Source of the DNA: Melampsora larici-populina 98AG31
Taxonomy: Eukaryota; Basidiomycota; Pucciniomycetes; Pucciniales; Melampsoraceae
Assembly: GCF_000204055.1 (NCBI RefSeq)
Contig: NW_006768788.1
Span: 571,115-635,114 of the forward strand
Reading direction: 5' to 3'
DNA: 64,000 nucleotides
Shown here: piece by piece, positions 47,272 to 58,026 of the stretch
Position numbering within the stretch: the first letter of the stretch is position 1
How the letters are laid out: each line of letters opens with the position of its first letter
Notes under the pieces: model-generated
Databases searched by the model: none
What the model was told of the DNA's origin: nothing
What the model saw: only the letters and a program-made list of their open reading frames with translations
Translations under genes and position numbers: made by a program

Positions 47272-50200
47272 TCATTTACCCATTTTGGTCTTCAACTTCC
47301 CACCAAAAGTCTTGATTGCATCGTTTACCTCGGTATACTTATGTGCTAAAGGCACCTCTTGAAGGATCCAAAGCCTCAATCCCACACAACATTCAATAGT
47401 TCGTGGGATTAAAGATGCACGGTCGGATGAGCATATATCTGCTGCAGCAGAGAAAGTCCATTCAACTGTGGCTGAGCTCGCCGGAAGAGACATATAGTCT
47501 CTGGCTAGAGCAGCCAAAACTGGAAAGACTGTACTGTTTGCCTGCAAAGAACAACATAAAGCAATGATGAATAAATTGATCATGCAAGGTTTTATATGAG
47601 AAAAACAAAAAAAATACCTTCCACCATGGCAAGATTGCTATGCTTTCACGGGCGTTGTCTTGGGCAGACATTGGATGTGACACCTTCAGGTAGGCTGCGA
47701 CTTCATCTACCTCAACCTTGGGCTCTTGAGCTGTGAATAGCTGAAACACGCTATTGACCAAATGAGAGTCCGAGTTTTCCTTGGCCGGGGCTGGATTATT
47801 CTTGGGCTTAGCGGCTGACACCAGTTCTTTACGTTGCTTGTCAAATTTTGTTCGAAGGAGGTTTTCCGCACGGATGGTGTGGGGACTTTGAGCCCCAAAA
47901 GCCTTCTTGTAGAACTCGAGTCAAAAGAACGGGTTGAGGAGACTTGCCATTACAGTGGTATCGCATCGTAAAGCTTCTTCACGGTATTTATCAACACGAG
48001 ATTGCATCGAGATAATCATTGGTAAGAGTGCATCACCCACTTGAAGGTCCTTTGCACGACTTGCAAGGTGCACCTTGAGTGCGTAGAACTCGGGAATGAC
48101 CATCGATCTGGTGGGCCCATCCCCCTCCATTTGTTTGGTCAGGTTGAGGAAAGGCTGATGAGAAGCAAAATCATAAGTAAAAGAGTCCGACTTAGGAGTT
48201 GGTAAAGGTCATGGACTCACAGCAAGTTCATTAGTCAATTCCTCGAGGGAATTCCAGTTGTCCGGTGAGAAGTAAATCTCGTGGAAGTATCCACGAGGTT
48301 TTTGGGAACTCCTGTTGCGTCTCTTCCTACTACGCACATGTTCCAAGTCCTCAGCAAGAAGTTTGTTGACCACCTAACATGTGACAAGTGTATCATGTCA
48401 GCGCTAAAATACTATGGGAAGCAGGAAGATAAACCCACCTTCTGTGCCTGCACCAACCTGTTGAGGGAGTCAAATTCCGCGTTCCATCATGTGGCGTTGT
48501 AGCCCGGAATCAAAGGCAACAGTTTGAGATTGAGAGCCTTTGCCTTCCTCGCGAAATGTCGCCTCCAAGCCGCTGATTGAGCCACTCTGCGCGATATGAA
48601 GTTAGCCTACAAACAAAAAGAAAATAGCAGTCAGTTCCAATTTGGAGATCGATATGACCTTAAAGCGATATGTCAACTCACCTTACTGATCAAAACGTTG
48701 AGCTTGTTTGTGTGCTGTTTGGAAGTGGTGTTCTTGAAACACTCAGCACCTGAAGGCTCAGGTGCAGCTGCTGATTCAAGAGGGTCCTCCGCATCGTGAT
48801 TATCCTTGACATCTTCATCATACTCTGGAGCCGAGAGTATGACCTCATGTTGTGAATCATGGTCAGTCTCGTACTCATCTTCTTCATCAGGTGTAACTTC
48901 AAGGTCGTGATCAGATTCGTCAGTATCGATATTGATGACTTTGGGTTGCTCTTCGCCTTCGTCTTTGTCTTCTTCGGCAATGACGGGCAACTTGCCAGTG
49001 ATTGGAAAGGCTCCAAGGGTTGACTCACGCAGCTGGGTTCGTGATGGGGAAGTTTGTCCGAGTTTGGCTAGACCTCCTTTAACGGTGCAAGATATCTTGT
49101 GGAGGAAACACCGTGCATAGTCCGTTCTAGGGCTCCATGTGTAAGATCCTGTGGTAGAATTCGCATTGGTGTGTGATGCGTCAGGAAGTTTGTCTTCGGA
49201 AATTCGGAATTGAGTGTCCATCTCTTCGGCCATAGTTATGTTGTTCGAACCGGAATCGGTGACCTGGGCGAGCATGTGGTGGAATCAAAAGGGGAAACCA
49301 TATCTAAATTAGTTTATTGTTCTAATGAAATATGGAAAAAAATGAAATACTCATCTTGTAATGAAGCTTATGCTTCTTCAGTGTGAACACCAACCAAGGG
49401 ACGACTTGGTGTGGAGTTCCACGAGCTGAGTAGTTGTGTAATGAGGGTGGAAAATGCTTATAGCGGGGAACCACGAGAGTGGTTCCTCCCAGAATTGAGT
49501 TGTAGAAAGATTTGCATAATACTCTACAACTCACCGCTCCCTAAAGGATAAGCTTCTCTGCACCATAACACAACTCAGCTCTCTCTTTCAAGTTTCAAAA
49601 GTTTATTTCATTAATCTTTAAATTTCCACCCACCCACCCGGCAAAGTCGCAGGCGCCAGGTTTGAGAGATGAGACATTTTTCTCATCAACGCAAACCTGG
49701 AGGCCCTGCGGCGGCGCCCCCCCCGTACCTTAGAGTGACATAGAATCTTATGTTAGTCTAAGGGGGTAGGCGGAGATATAGATGATGTAATCAACATCGA
49801 ATAACAAACTCCAGTAGAGTGGATAAAGTGAACCAACGGTTGAGCTAAACATTTGCCGTTGTGGTGCCAAGCAATCAGCTTGAGTGTAAGATGTCGCACT
49901 TGAAATCACCAGTTGTCGTCGATGAAAGCCACCAAAGCCCCTAGGAAGGCATGGATGTTGTTGGCAGTGGTCCAACCATTGTGAATCAGGGTAAACCTGC
50001 CCTTGTTCCTCTGCCACAAACACTATGTCAGTGAATTTGATCTTGGAAGGAGAAGGAGATAGTTGTCAAATACATCACCAATAGACTTACCAAGATCTCT
50101 TTCAATACGGTATCTTGCAATGACGTATACATCCCGGCTGCCTCTCTGGCCACCCAAGTTCGTCCAAAGATTTTGATGTTGCTTCTGATATATCGGAACG

Positions 50201-51232
50201 CCAGGCGGAGGTGGTAATCCTCGATACGGCTCCAAGGCAACGCCCCAGCGAGAATCCACACCGCAAGGATCTGATTCAAGGTTTCGTTTTTGAACTTAAC
50301 CTTGGATTCTTTCGGATCAAAAAACTCCATCATTTGGCGTTGGCTTTCAGCTTTCTGCTTGCGTTCTTCATCGTAAGCTGAAGGCGGAAGATTTGCACCT
50401 GCGTCAATAGCATGCTGGTGTGCTGTACATACTGGTTGACGGCGAGTGACGGTGATGTAACCGTCTCAATGTGCCTTCAGGTTGCCGTTTGAGTCCAAAG
50501 ATACTCGGCATGTTTGGCCGCACCAAAGGCAAGGATAAGATTGAGGTCTCTGGTCTTTGTTCTACCGACACGGTAGGACAAAGTGGTAAAAATGAAACAC
50601 TATGAGATTCAAATAAGAGAATATAAAGGAAAAGACAAAGTTAAACTTAAACTCACATTGTTCTTTCCGAATTCCGGTTCACCAAAGTAATCTATAACCG
50701 CATCATACTCTAACTCTTGATCATCTTTCACTTTGAGAACCTTTGCTTGCTTGGCTTGTTGGCGCTGGGTGAGTCCATCATCCAAGTCTTGATTCATCTC
50801 GGTGTCCGAAGGTACACCTTCTTCGGTCAGCTGGTCATATATTAGATTGACACTGCTGTTAGTGATGTGGAATAACTGTTATCGCAAGTTCAAAAGAACT
50901 TTGCTTTCCTGAGGCTGTGTGTTTTTTGATTTGCTGGCCCTAGTCCTTTTCTTGGAAGTGATCGTCTGCGAGTTAGGCACTTCGCTTTTGCCTGAATTCT
51001 TTGCATCCTTAGATTTTTGACTCGATTTCTTCTGGCGAGACGTAGTAGATGATTGTGAATGTTGTGGAAGAGTTATAGTGATTCTGCTATCAGCCAAGGG
51101 CTGAATCATGGTAGAGAGACTTTTACGAGGAGTCGGTGGACGGCTGGAGCGACGTAAAGGAGTGGAAGACACATTATTCTGAGATTGTGAGGTATTATCC
51201 AGATCACGTTCGTCACCTGGGCTACTAGCCAT
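47272..51232 (-). pseudogene. hAT transposase, inactivated by several stops
   Basis: Starts at ATG 51232 with a Ser/Lys-rich region. Exons at 50830-50657 and 50561-50091 carry an acidic stretch and a BED-like zinc finger (YPCLWCGQTCRVSLDSNGN). A further exon near 49985 gives FTLIHNGWTTANNIHAFL. The catalytic part continues at 49275 (AQVTDSGSNNITMAEEMD), then ISRRVAQSAAWRRHF (near 48590) and WNSLEELTNELA (near 48240). The C-terminus has the hAT dimerisation domain (ARDYMSLPASSATVEWTFSAA). In-frame TGA codons at 50468-50466, 49908-49906, 48489-48487 and 47933-47931 lie where the family usually has Arg, for example in NAT-Arg-WNAEF and NPFF-Arg-LEFYKKAF. About 500 bp of unrelated sequence (about 49275-49790) separates two catalytic blocks and may be an insertion. 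Confidence 0.9.
49656..49700. repeat. imperfect hairpin inside the hAT transposase gene
   Basis: CCAGGTTTG and GAGATGAGA pair with TCTCATC and CAAACCTGG around a short loop, flanked by GGCGCC and a C-rich run. It lies in the non-homologous segment between two catalytic blocks. Confidence 0.7.
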
Positions 51233-51959
51233 GACGATTGAATAAGAAATAAGTTTGAAAGGATGAAAACCCGATAGAAAGTGTTGAAGGCTGGGCGATG
51301 GAGGGGAACTTGATATTGCCAACTTCCGGGACAAGGAAGGTCTGAAACGTTCGGGAATGAAGCATAGGGCTTCTTCAATCAAGGGTGATATCATCACCCT
51401 TGATTTGTTGAGGTGGATTTGCCTTTTTGAGATTAGTTGGGGTTGCTGATGAAGTGAGGTTGTGATTTAAGGTGAGAATGTGCTGATTGGTCAATGGATC
51501 GATGGGCAAAGGGTTGTACCATTAAACCCTTTGCCCAGCTACCCGGCCCGCTGCGGGGTTGCGCTGCCCGAGCCACGGCTGCGTCCGCACCGCAACCCCT
51601 TGGTTTTCAACTCAAATTGAGCAGCGCAGTTGGCAGCTGCAGAAACGCTGCGGTGCGGCACATAGCGGCTGTGGTGCGTTCCACTGCGTTGCGCGATTTT
51701 GGCAGCTCAGTGGCCCGGCGTTGCTGTTCAGAGCTCCCCCTCTGCAGTTTCTGGTGGTTTGATCCTACCCCCCTCAGCTCATCTTTGGGCAGATGCCCCC
51801 CAAGAAGTTCAAACCTCCCAATACTTGGAATGTTCTGGTTTACCTAGGCCATACAAAATACACATAGAGTCCACATCTATTACATTTGCAAATCAAAATA
51901 ATATGTAATTAAATTTGATTACCTCATCTGATATCACTAAAGTTGAGAATGGAACATTA

Positions 51960-52172
51960 GGGGGTTTCAAGTCAAAAAATCTTTGTGAAACTTTTCAAAA
52001 AACAGACAAGTTTTTTAAATTTTACAGTGTTTTTTTTATGCAAATATATGGTCAACAGCATTTAGGACACCTAAAAAGGTGTCCTGATTTTTTTAAATTT
52101 ACAGTATATTTTGCAACATTGGACAACTTGTTGGACTGTAAAATACTGTAAATTTCTTGACTTGGAACCCCC
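51960..52172. mobile_element. TA-flanked miniature element (mariner-like)
   Basis: Inverted ends GGGGGTTTCAAGTCAA and the complement of GGGGGTTCCAAGTCAA. TA on both sides (51958-51959 and 52173-52174). Contains an internal 20-nt palindrome GGACACCTAAAAAGGTGTCC (52064-52083). Single termini with similar sequence occur near 52405 and 60081. Confidence 0.75.
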
Positions 52173-52174
52173 TA

Positions 52175-52752
52175 TCGATTCAAGATAAATCACCAAAGGA
52201 CCAACAGTGAATTGATTCTGTGGTGAATTCTGATGATTATATTGTTAATTGTCAATCATGTCCTTATCTTTCTTTGCTAATGACCAATCATCCTTTTCAA
52301 TTTCATTGATATTGTGCAAAAAAAGTTGATTCAATGAGAAAGTTAAACCCAGTTCTTTTTTTCCAGGTCTGTCAAAATAAATGAGATTTGATCCCTCTAG
52401 AATAAGGGGGTTTCAAGTTAAAGGTTGTCATGTATTTTACACTAACCCTAACCCTAACCCTAACACATTCGGGGTTGGGTGAAAGGCCAACCAAGGTGTA
52501 GCCAGCAGTTCTGGCGCCATAGAATATGTAGGAATTCAGCTGAATTCAGCCACATTGTATCAACAAATGTCACAGATTTACTTTGCTGAGCTACCCAGGG
52601 CTAAGATAGAAATCTATGGTGTGTTGACGGATAGCTGTGACAGGAATCAAGCCAGCCAAACAAACAGGCTTTTCAAAAGCCTCTTTGTTTGGACAGACAA
52701 GTGTTTTTGAGCTGGTAGGCGGGTAGACTCAAAGAAAGGTGCGCTGGGCTTA
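52175..52752. other. intergenic with a telomere-like repeat
   Basis: No gene. Contains a solo miniature terminus near 52405 and the telomere-like repeat at 52444-52466. Confidence 0.4.
52444..52466. repeat. interstitial telomere-like repeat (CCCTAA)n
   Basis: About 3.8 units of CTAACC, the complement of the usual fungal telomere repeat TTAGGG, followed 8 nt later by GGGGTTGGGTGAAA, which also occurs in the inverted pair at 21163/23110. Confidence 0.8.
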
Positions 52753-52897
52753 GGGCACGTTCACTTAAGGAATTTCTGACCAAAAATCACATTCTGTAAA
52801 ATTTTTAAAGCAAAAATGAAACATGCGCCACCAAATAGACACTTTAAAATTTGCAGAATGTGATTTCTCACCAGAAATTGCTTAAGTGAACGTGCCC
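52753..52897. mobile_element. TTA-type foldback miniature (PIF/Harbinger-like), copy 2
   Basis: Inverted ends GGGCACGTTCACTTAAG with ~50-nt arms. TTA directly repeated at both flanks (52750-52752 and 52898-52900). The same family as 29168-29310, in opposite orientation. Confidence 0.85.
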
Positions 52898-52900
52898 TTA

Positions 52901-53961
52901 GTGTCACACCACCCAGTTTTTGATTCTTCCAGAAAGATGAGAAAAAAATTTTGCTGGCTTTGATGTTCTTTGAACAGTGGCTGATATTCAATCCCTTTTG
53001 AATTAAATCAGATTTAAACTACAACTTGGGTCACCATCAAGCAGTCTCTGCCCAATCCCTAATGTTGTGAAATATCCAAATTTGTAAATGAAAACCAAAC
53101 TTGAAACTCATTAATAGTGATGTTTAACTATAACTTTCACTTATAAAAAACTTTGTCTAAGGTCCACTCACATCAGGGTGGTTCAGGTCAAACAATTTTA
53201 CAGCTTTGACTGTAAAAAAGAAATCCCAAATCCATAAATTCATAAATTCTTGTATAAATTTTATGAATTCAGGATTCCATTTATGTAACAGCATTCCAAA
53301 TTTGTAAGACCAGCCAATTTCCAGCCATACAAAAACCCAAAGAACTATCAAAACAAGACAAATAATGTGAGGTGAACAAGTAAAGAAAGCTATCAAGACT
53401 GATACAATAAGTAGCAAACACTGGCATAAGAAAACAGATTATGAGTCAATGGCTTTTCAAGAAGCTGTTGATCACTGTTGACCATCTTTTTTTTTACAGA
53501 ACAGGAGAACCTTTTACAGAGCAGAGTACCATAAAAAGATTTCCCCGATTTGTTAAGGAGACACCTTAAAAATCTTGACCTGAGTTCGCCTATTGAGCCT
53601 TTAAATTATAAACCAACCTATGTACACCAAAAGCTTGATTTCAAACTTTTACAAGTCAAGAAGAATCCTATATGACGATGAATTATTGAATCTATGAAAA
53701 ACCACCACAAAGAAAGCATAAGAGATTATTACATGATCTGATCATTTTATCCTATGGTACACAAAACAACTTCAAAGCTATGTAAAGAAGTAACTGCTGA
53801 TCAACTCCTCTTACTTCATATTTCTAATCAGACAAACACAAGAACTGACCAGTCAACATTGAAAAAGAATCCCTCAAGAGCCTTGAAGCCATCACAAAGC
53901 TGACCAAACCTTGCTCACAACCATTGATCTCGTCGTTTTTCACTTTCATCACGCTCCAGAT
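52901..53961. other. intergenic, 3' side of the FOL3-like gene
   Basis: AT-rich, short frames only. No gene or element recognised. Confidence 0.4.
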
Positions 53962-55422
53962 CTATTCAAGGCATGAATGCTTCTCAATCCATCTAATCGT
54001 ATCAGCAATCAAATAAAGACTACCACAAACAACGACCAATTCATCTTGACGTGCCTGATCTCTAGCTTGACTCAAAGCGTTTCCTAACTCATCAAATACT
54101 AATCCTTCTTGGATAGGTATAGACAAATCAACCATAGATTTCATGATCTGATCAGGTTCAACTGGTTTAACCCAACTCATTCCAGTTTCGATTCCAGGTG
54201 ATTTAAAACGAGTGATAAAAACCTTAGGTTGATGAATTTGATAATTTAATTTACTTAAGATCGATCGAATCATTTCCGTCGGATCACGTGGTGAACTAAA
54301 GCCGATGATCAATGTGATCGGTCGAGATTCTGATGAGATCACTTGACTTAAACATTTCGCTCCAGCCGGGTTATGAGCTCCATCAAGTAAAAGTGAGACT
54401 TTTGATCCAGAAGGATGAGCCGGTGGTAAAGAAGTCCATTCTAATCTACCTCTCCATCGAGTCGAAGCTAAACCGGTTTGGATGACTTGATCCGTTAGTT
54501 TTCCCCTTAAACTCGGTAGTAATTTAAGTGGATGTGGATGTGATCGTAGAAGAGAGCATAAGAGGACAGTTGTATGTATGTTGTTAGATTCGTAATGAGC
54601 TAATGGACGAGAAAGAGATTCGAGAAGAATCGATCCTGAATTGTTTTGCCCATCAAAAGGTATGAGTTGAGTTGAAGTATGAAGGAATGATTCAGCTGGT
54701 TTAGTAGGTATTTCGATTTTTTTAACTTTAGCTTGGGTTCCAAAAGGTTTAGATTGAATTTGCTGAACAACAGGATTAGTCAAAAATAAATCAGAACCAG
54801 TAGACTGAGTATGAGTCTTGAAGATTTCACGAATCGAATGATTTGGATCTTCAATTGATTGATCGGCTAAAACTAATGGAACTTCTTGCTTTGCAATCCC
54901 AGCTTTCACCTTTGCAATCTCTTCTAAAGTATTACCTAAAAAAGTTTGATGATCAAGACTGATTGAACTAACCACACTGATCAAAGTATTTGAAGTAGAA
55001 CAAACATTGGTAGCATCATTCATTCCACCTAATCCTACTTCAATTATAGCTATATCTAAATCTGATTCGTTTGTAGGTCTATGAGCAAATAATTCAAATG
55101 CGATTGCAGTAAGGATCTCAAATCCAGTGGCATTAATCTTTTCAGACTTTGATAAACTTTCAACCTTGGCTTTAATGTTTTCAAATTCGATTAAATTAAC
55201 TTCTTGACCATTTAATCGAATCGAATCTGATAATCTTAATAAATATGGACTTGTAAATCTACCTACTTTATAACCTGCATTGGTTAAGATTTCATCCAAA
55301 TATGCACATATTGAACCTTTACCATTCGTACCTCCAACATGTATGATGGGAATTTTTAGATGAGGATCTGAAAGTCGTGAAAGAAGTGAAGTGATTCGTT
55401 CGAGTCCGAGTTTGATAGACAT
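53962..55422 (-). CDS. FOL3: dihydrofolate synthetase (FOL3-like; Mur ligase/FolC family)
   Basis: ATP-dependent joining of glutamate to dihydropteroate to make dihydrofolate in folate synthesis. Single exon, 486 aa, usual length for the family. The Mur-ligase P-loop GGTNGKGS is at residues 30-37. Other family marks are GRFTSPYLLRLSDSIRLNG (residues 54-72), IIEVGLGGMNDATN (about 126-139), SLDHQTFLGNTLEEIAKVKAG (in part, about 155-175), and the C-terminal-domain motif LLLDGAHNPAGAK. The N-terminal GLERI start and overall pattern favour FOL3 over the longer folylpolyglutamate synthase MET7, but the two are paralogs and the choice is inference. Start is the ATG at 55422. No introns or breaks. 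Confidence 0.9.
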   Translation of the reverse strand: MSIKLGLERITSLLSRLSDPHLKIPIIHVGGTNGKGSICAYLDEILTNAGYKVGRFTSPYLLRLSDSIRLNGQEVNLIEFENIKAKVESLSKSEKINATGFEILTAIAFELFAHRPTNESDLDIAIIEVGLGGMNDATNVCSTSNTLISVVSSISLDHQTFLGNTLEEIAKVKAGIAKQEVPLVLADQSIEDPNHSIREIFKTHTQSTGSDLFLTNPVVQQIQSKPFGTQAKVKKIEIPTKPAESFLHTSTQLIPFDGQNNSGSILLESLSRPLAHYESNNIHTTVLLCSLLRSHPHPLKLLPSLRGKLTDQVIQTGLASTRWRGRLEWTSLPPAHPSGSKVSLLLDGAHNPAGAKCLSQVISSESRPITLIIGFSSPRDPTEMIRSILSKLNYQIHQPKVFITRFKSPGIETGMSWVKPVEPDQIMKSMVDLSIPIQEGLVFDELGNALSQARDQARQDELVVVCGSLYLIADTIRWIEKHSCLE

Positions 55423-56560
55423 GAGGATTGAGATTGGTTAAGGAAGCGAGACAAGCTTGAAATCGATCATGGAAGCTTGGAACGCTGAACCGTCAAAACT
55501 GATCATGAAACCTCAAAACCTGTAATACAGTCTACAGAACTGCGGTAAGACTTTGAACCACGACTCAGCCCTTACCTTTTTCTCCTATTAAAATCTTTCC
55601 ATCCTCTTGCGCTGAACCCGACCGCCACCGCAATCCAATAGTCTTTCTCCTCAACACAGCACAACTTAACCCAGTGCGCGTCATCGTTCATCATGGAAAA
55701 GGTTAGTAATCTTGATCTAACCAAATCAGTCTTCCGAATCCCCTCACTTCGACTCTCTTAACATGATGAATATTTTAGTTATCCCTGTCTAACTACTCAT
55801 AACGAGTGTCTGGCGAGAAACTACTCCACTAGTAACTTTTGCTCCTCTTTTTTAAGAGGACTTGGAACACTGAAACCAATCTTACAACTAAGATCTATCT
55901 GTTCATCAGCTCAAGATGCTTATTAAGAATTTATACTGACTTGACTCGATTCTTTTTCTTTATCAAACAATTTAGTCTTCATGAATAACGATTGCTATTA
56001 TATATTTCGTGGTTTTGTTTTGTGGTGAGATCTCAAAGTATCTGTTGTATGTTGAGCCACCAGGAATGCATCTACAGTACATATGCACTTTACTTTGTTG
56101 CTCCAGTGAGATCAGAAACATGTATCATAATCTATATGGTCATGACTTGAGCCATCTGATCGTCAAACTAGACTTGACTTTGAGCTCAAGTCTGGAGGAG
56201 TTCACGGGTTCATGTCATTGTAGCCATATATTGCAATTTTGTTTGGAAATTGTCCTTAGAGAAGAGAGTAATAAAACACAAAAAAGATCAAAAATGAAGT
56301 CTACATGGATTTGCGTGAGCGTTTGTTGAGCGTTTGCCTCTCTCGACGAGAGAACCCAAGTCAGCACCGTAATATAACACAAAAGAGTCCAATTCGTCAG
56401 GTCCCATTGCCTCACGAGTCGCAAGGGGAGTGAAGACAGTTGTCAATCCTCGAGAGTGACCTTAGCTTACCAATTCTGATAACATTATATTCAACACGAG
56501 AGTCATAATCTGACACGAATTGATCATTCTCCAAGGACACGCTCGAGACCATTGATCTTA
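55423..56560. other. intergenic between FOL3-like and APC11 genes
   Basis: Promoter of the FOL3-like gene on the right side. A plus-strand ATGGAAAAG followed by a GTTAGT donor-like site at about 55693-55707 could be a tiny first exon, but every following acceptor I tried leads to a stop, so no gene is called. Confidence 0.4.
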
Positions 56561-57224
56561 TCAGGAACCAGGAGTAATAGGTTCTAAAACAGTCGTAGTA
56601 TTTGTCGAATTCTCAACATTCCTACTCGTAGGTCCACCAGCCGTAACTAAAGAAGCCAAAAAAAAAGAAAACCAATGAATGAATTCCAAAACGAATTCCA
56701 AAAAAGTATGAAATCAAAGAAATCAAAGAAATCAGAAAATCAAAAAAAAAGACGGTACATACCCCAAGGTCTACGATCCATCGGACAAGCTTGTTTACTT
56801 GATTCTTCACTTATCCATTTTAAAAGACAATGCATATGAAAGATATGAGAACATTCACCCCAAACTTTTTTAAATCGATCCCAAAAGAAAAAAGAAATCA
56901 AAAAAAACATTGTAGATGTCCATCAATTTCTTTTAATTTTAATTTTTTTTTTTGATTTTTTTTTTGTTTTCTTTTGATTAGATTTTAAAAGGTTTAAAAC
57001 TTACTCAATGGACAATCATCACCCGGTATTTTACAATCTGGACAACAACCTTCAAAAGCAGATCTACAAATCCCACATAATTCTTCGTCTTCTTCTTCTT
57101 CGTCTGCTTCTTCTTGGGATGAATCTTTGGTTGGGTTGGATGGATTCGATTGATTTGGTTTTTCATTTGATAAATTCCATCTCCAGTGTGCTACTGCATT
57201 GACTTTTTTAATCTTGATTTTCAT
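56561..57224 (-). CDS. APC11: anaphase-promoting complex subunit 11 (RING-H2)
   Basis: Catalytic RING subunit that brings charged E2 enzymes to the APC/C, the ubiquitin ligase driving mitotic exit. Three exons fit in phase: 57224-57005, 56864-56763 and 56646-56561, giving 135 aa. MKIKIKKVNAVAHWRW is the conserved strand that packs on APC2. The RING has CGIC, GCCPDCKIPGDDCP, WGECSHIFHMHCLLKW and ACPMDRRPW. Two oddities: an acidic Ser/Glu-rich insert of about 30 residues (about 20-48) between the strand and the RING, and Asp in place of the last zinc-ligand Cys (the family usually has CPMCR). RBX1, the cullin-RING relative, has Asp at that position, so zinc binding is probably kept. The C-terminal tail after the RING is longer than in animals. 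It is divergent from the UBE2S-type gene at 58027. Confidence 0.92.
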
Positions 57225-58026
57225 GATTGGTTTCTTTGGAGATATGTCTTGGTGGTTTCTTTTGATGATGATGATGATGGACACGACTTTGAAGTTGAAT
57301 GAGGTCAATCAGCCTATTATCAGGTAAACAGCGAGTCCTTTTAACGCACAGTTCGATCGCATGCACTATCTGGATTCTGGCCTGAGTGTGCTTTGCGTGC
57401 ACATCCTATGTGCACGCCTGCACGCACTTTCACGATATAGGATGTGCCAGATGCGGGTCAATGAATATCAACTTTTCAATAAATCTTTGGAAATGTCATG
57501 AGACGTGAAATCCGATTAACCAAATCGATCATAAAGGCTTTCAGTTTTCGAATCAATTCAGTCAGGAAATCCTTCTTTTGTTGATGATTTGAGTCTTGAT
57601 GAATCGATGATTGATGGATTTAGTAGTATGGGATAAAATCGAATTAGGAAATTTCTAATCTTGAACCATGAATATGATGATGATGGAAATGCTGAGAAAT
57701 CGTCATAGGAGTCAAGTCTATCTTCCAAATCCGACTTTAAAGAGTTCAAAATTAATTTCAAAATTAAAAATTAAAATTAAAAGCTAGTGTTAGAAGTTAG
57801 TTGGAATCTTAAAGGAGTTCTACATATACTTCAACCGAGTCAACAAACATCTTCACAACTCATTCATTCATTCTCATCATCATCATCGTCGATCAAACTC
57901 CTATTAAAAACCAACCAAAACTCTTTCGATTTCCAACAACCTCAAACTCGATCCTCAATTGATCTGATCATCAAACTTCATCCTGTTCAAGTTTCTTCTT
58001 TGGATCATACCCACAAAGTTCAAAAC
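57225..58026. promoter_or_regulatory. shared divergent promoter region of APC11 and the UBE2S-type gene
   Basis: The 802-bp region between two head-to-head start codons. It contains a 23-nt palindrome at 57395-57417 (arms GCGTGCACAT and ATGTGCACGC) and an overlapping inverted pair CACATCCTAT (57400-57409) / ATAGGATGTG (57437-57446), plus further GTGCACGC-like words at 57410-57427. No TATA box is obvious. A regulatory role is inferred from position only. Confidence 0.5.

Larger units (their letters stand above)
47026..51723. mobile_element. second hAT transposon, 4698 bp
   Basis: Ends read CAACACCGGGCCGCTGCGCTGC on the left (first 20 nt CAACACCGGGCCGCTGCGCT) and CAACGCCGGGCCACTGAGCT on the right, other strand. 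CTGTTCA flanks both sides (47019-47025 and 51724-51730), 7 of 8 expected bases. GC-rich, GTTGCG/CGCAAC-rich palindromic blocks occupy about 130-180 bp inside each end. A hAT transposase pseudogene fills the interior on the minus strand. Confidence 0.85.

Noticed and set aside
48690..49028. Second minus-strand frame in the hAT transposase acidic region
   Set aside because: It overlaps the real transposase frame at 48673-49275; the Met/Ser/Thr-rich translation is a shadow of an Asp/Glu-rich segment.
55693..55707. ATGGAAAAG followed by a donor-like site, a possible first exon of a plus-strand gene
   Set aside because: All nearby acceptors give a stop within a few codons; no downstream coding exon was found.
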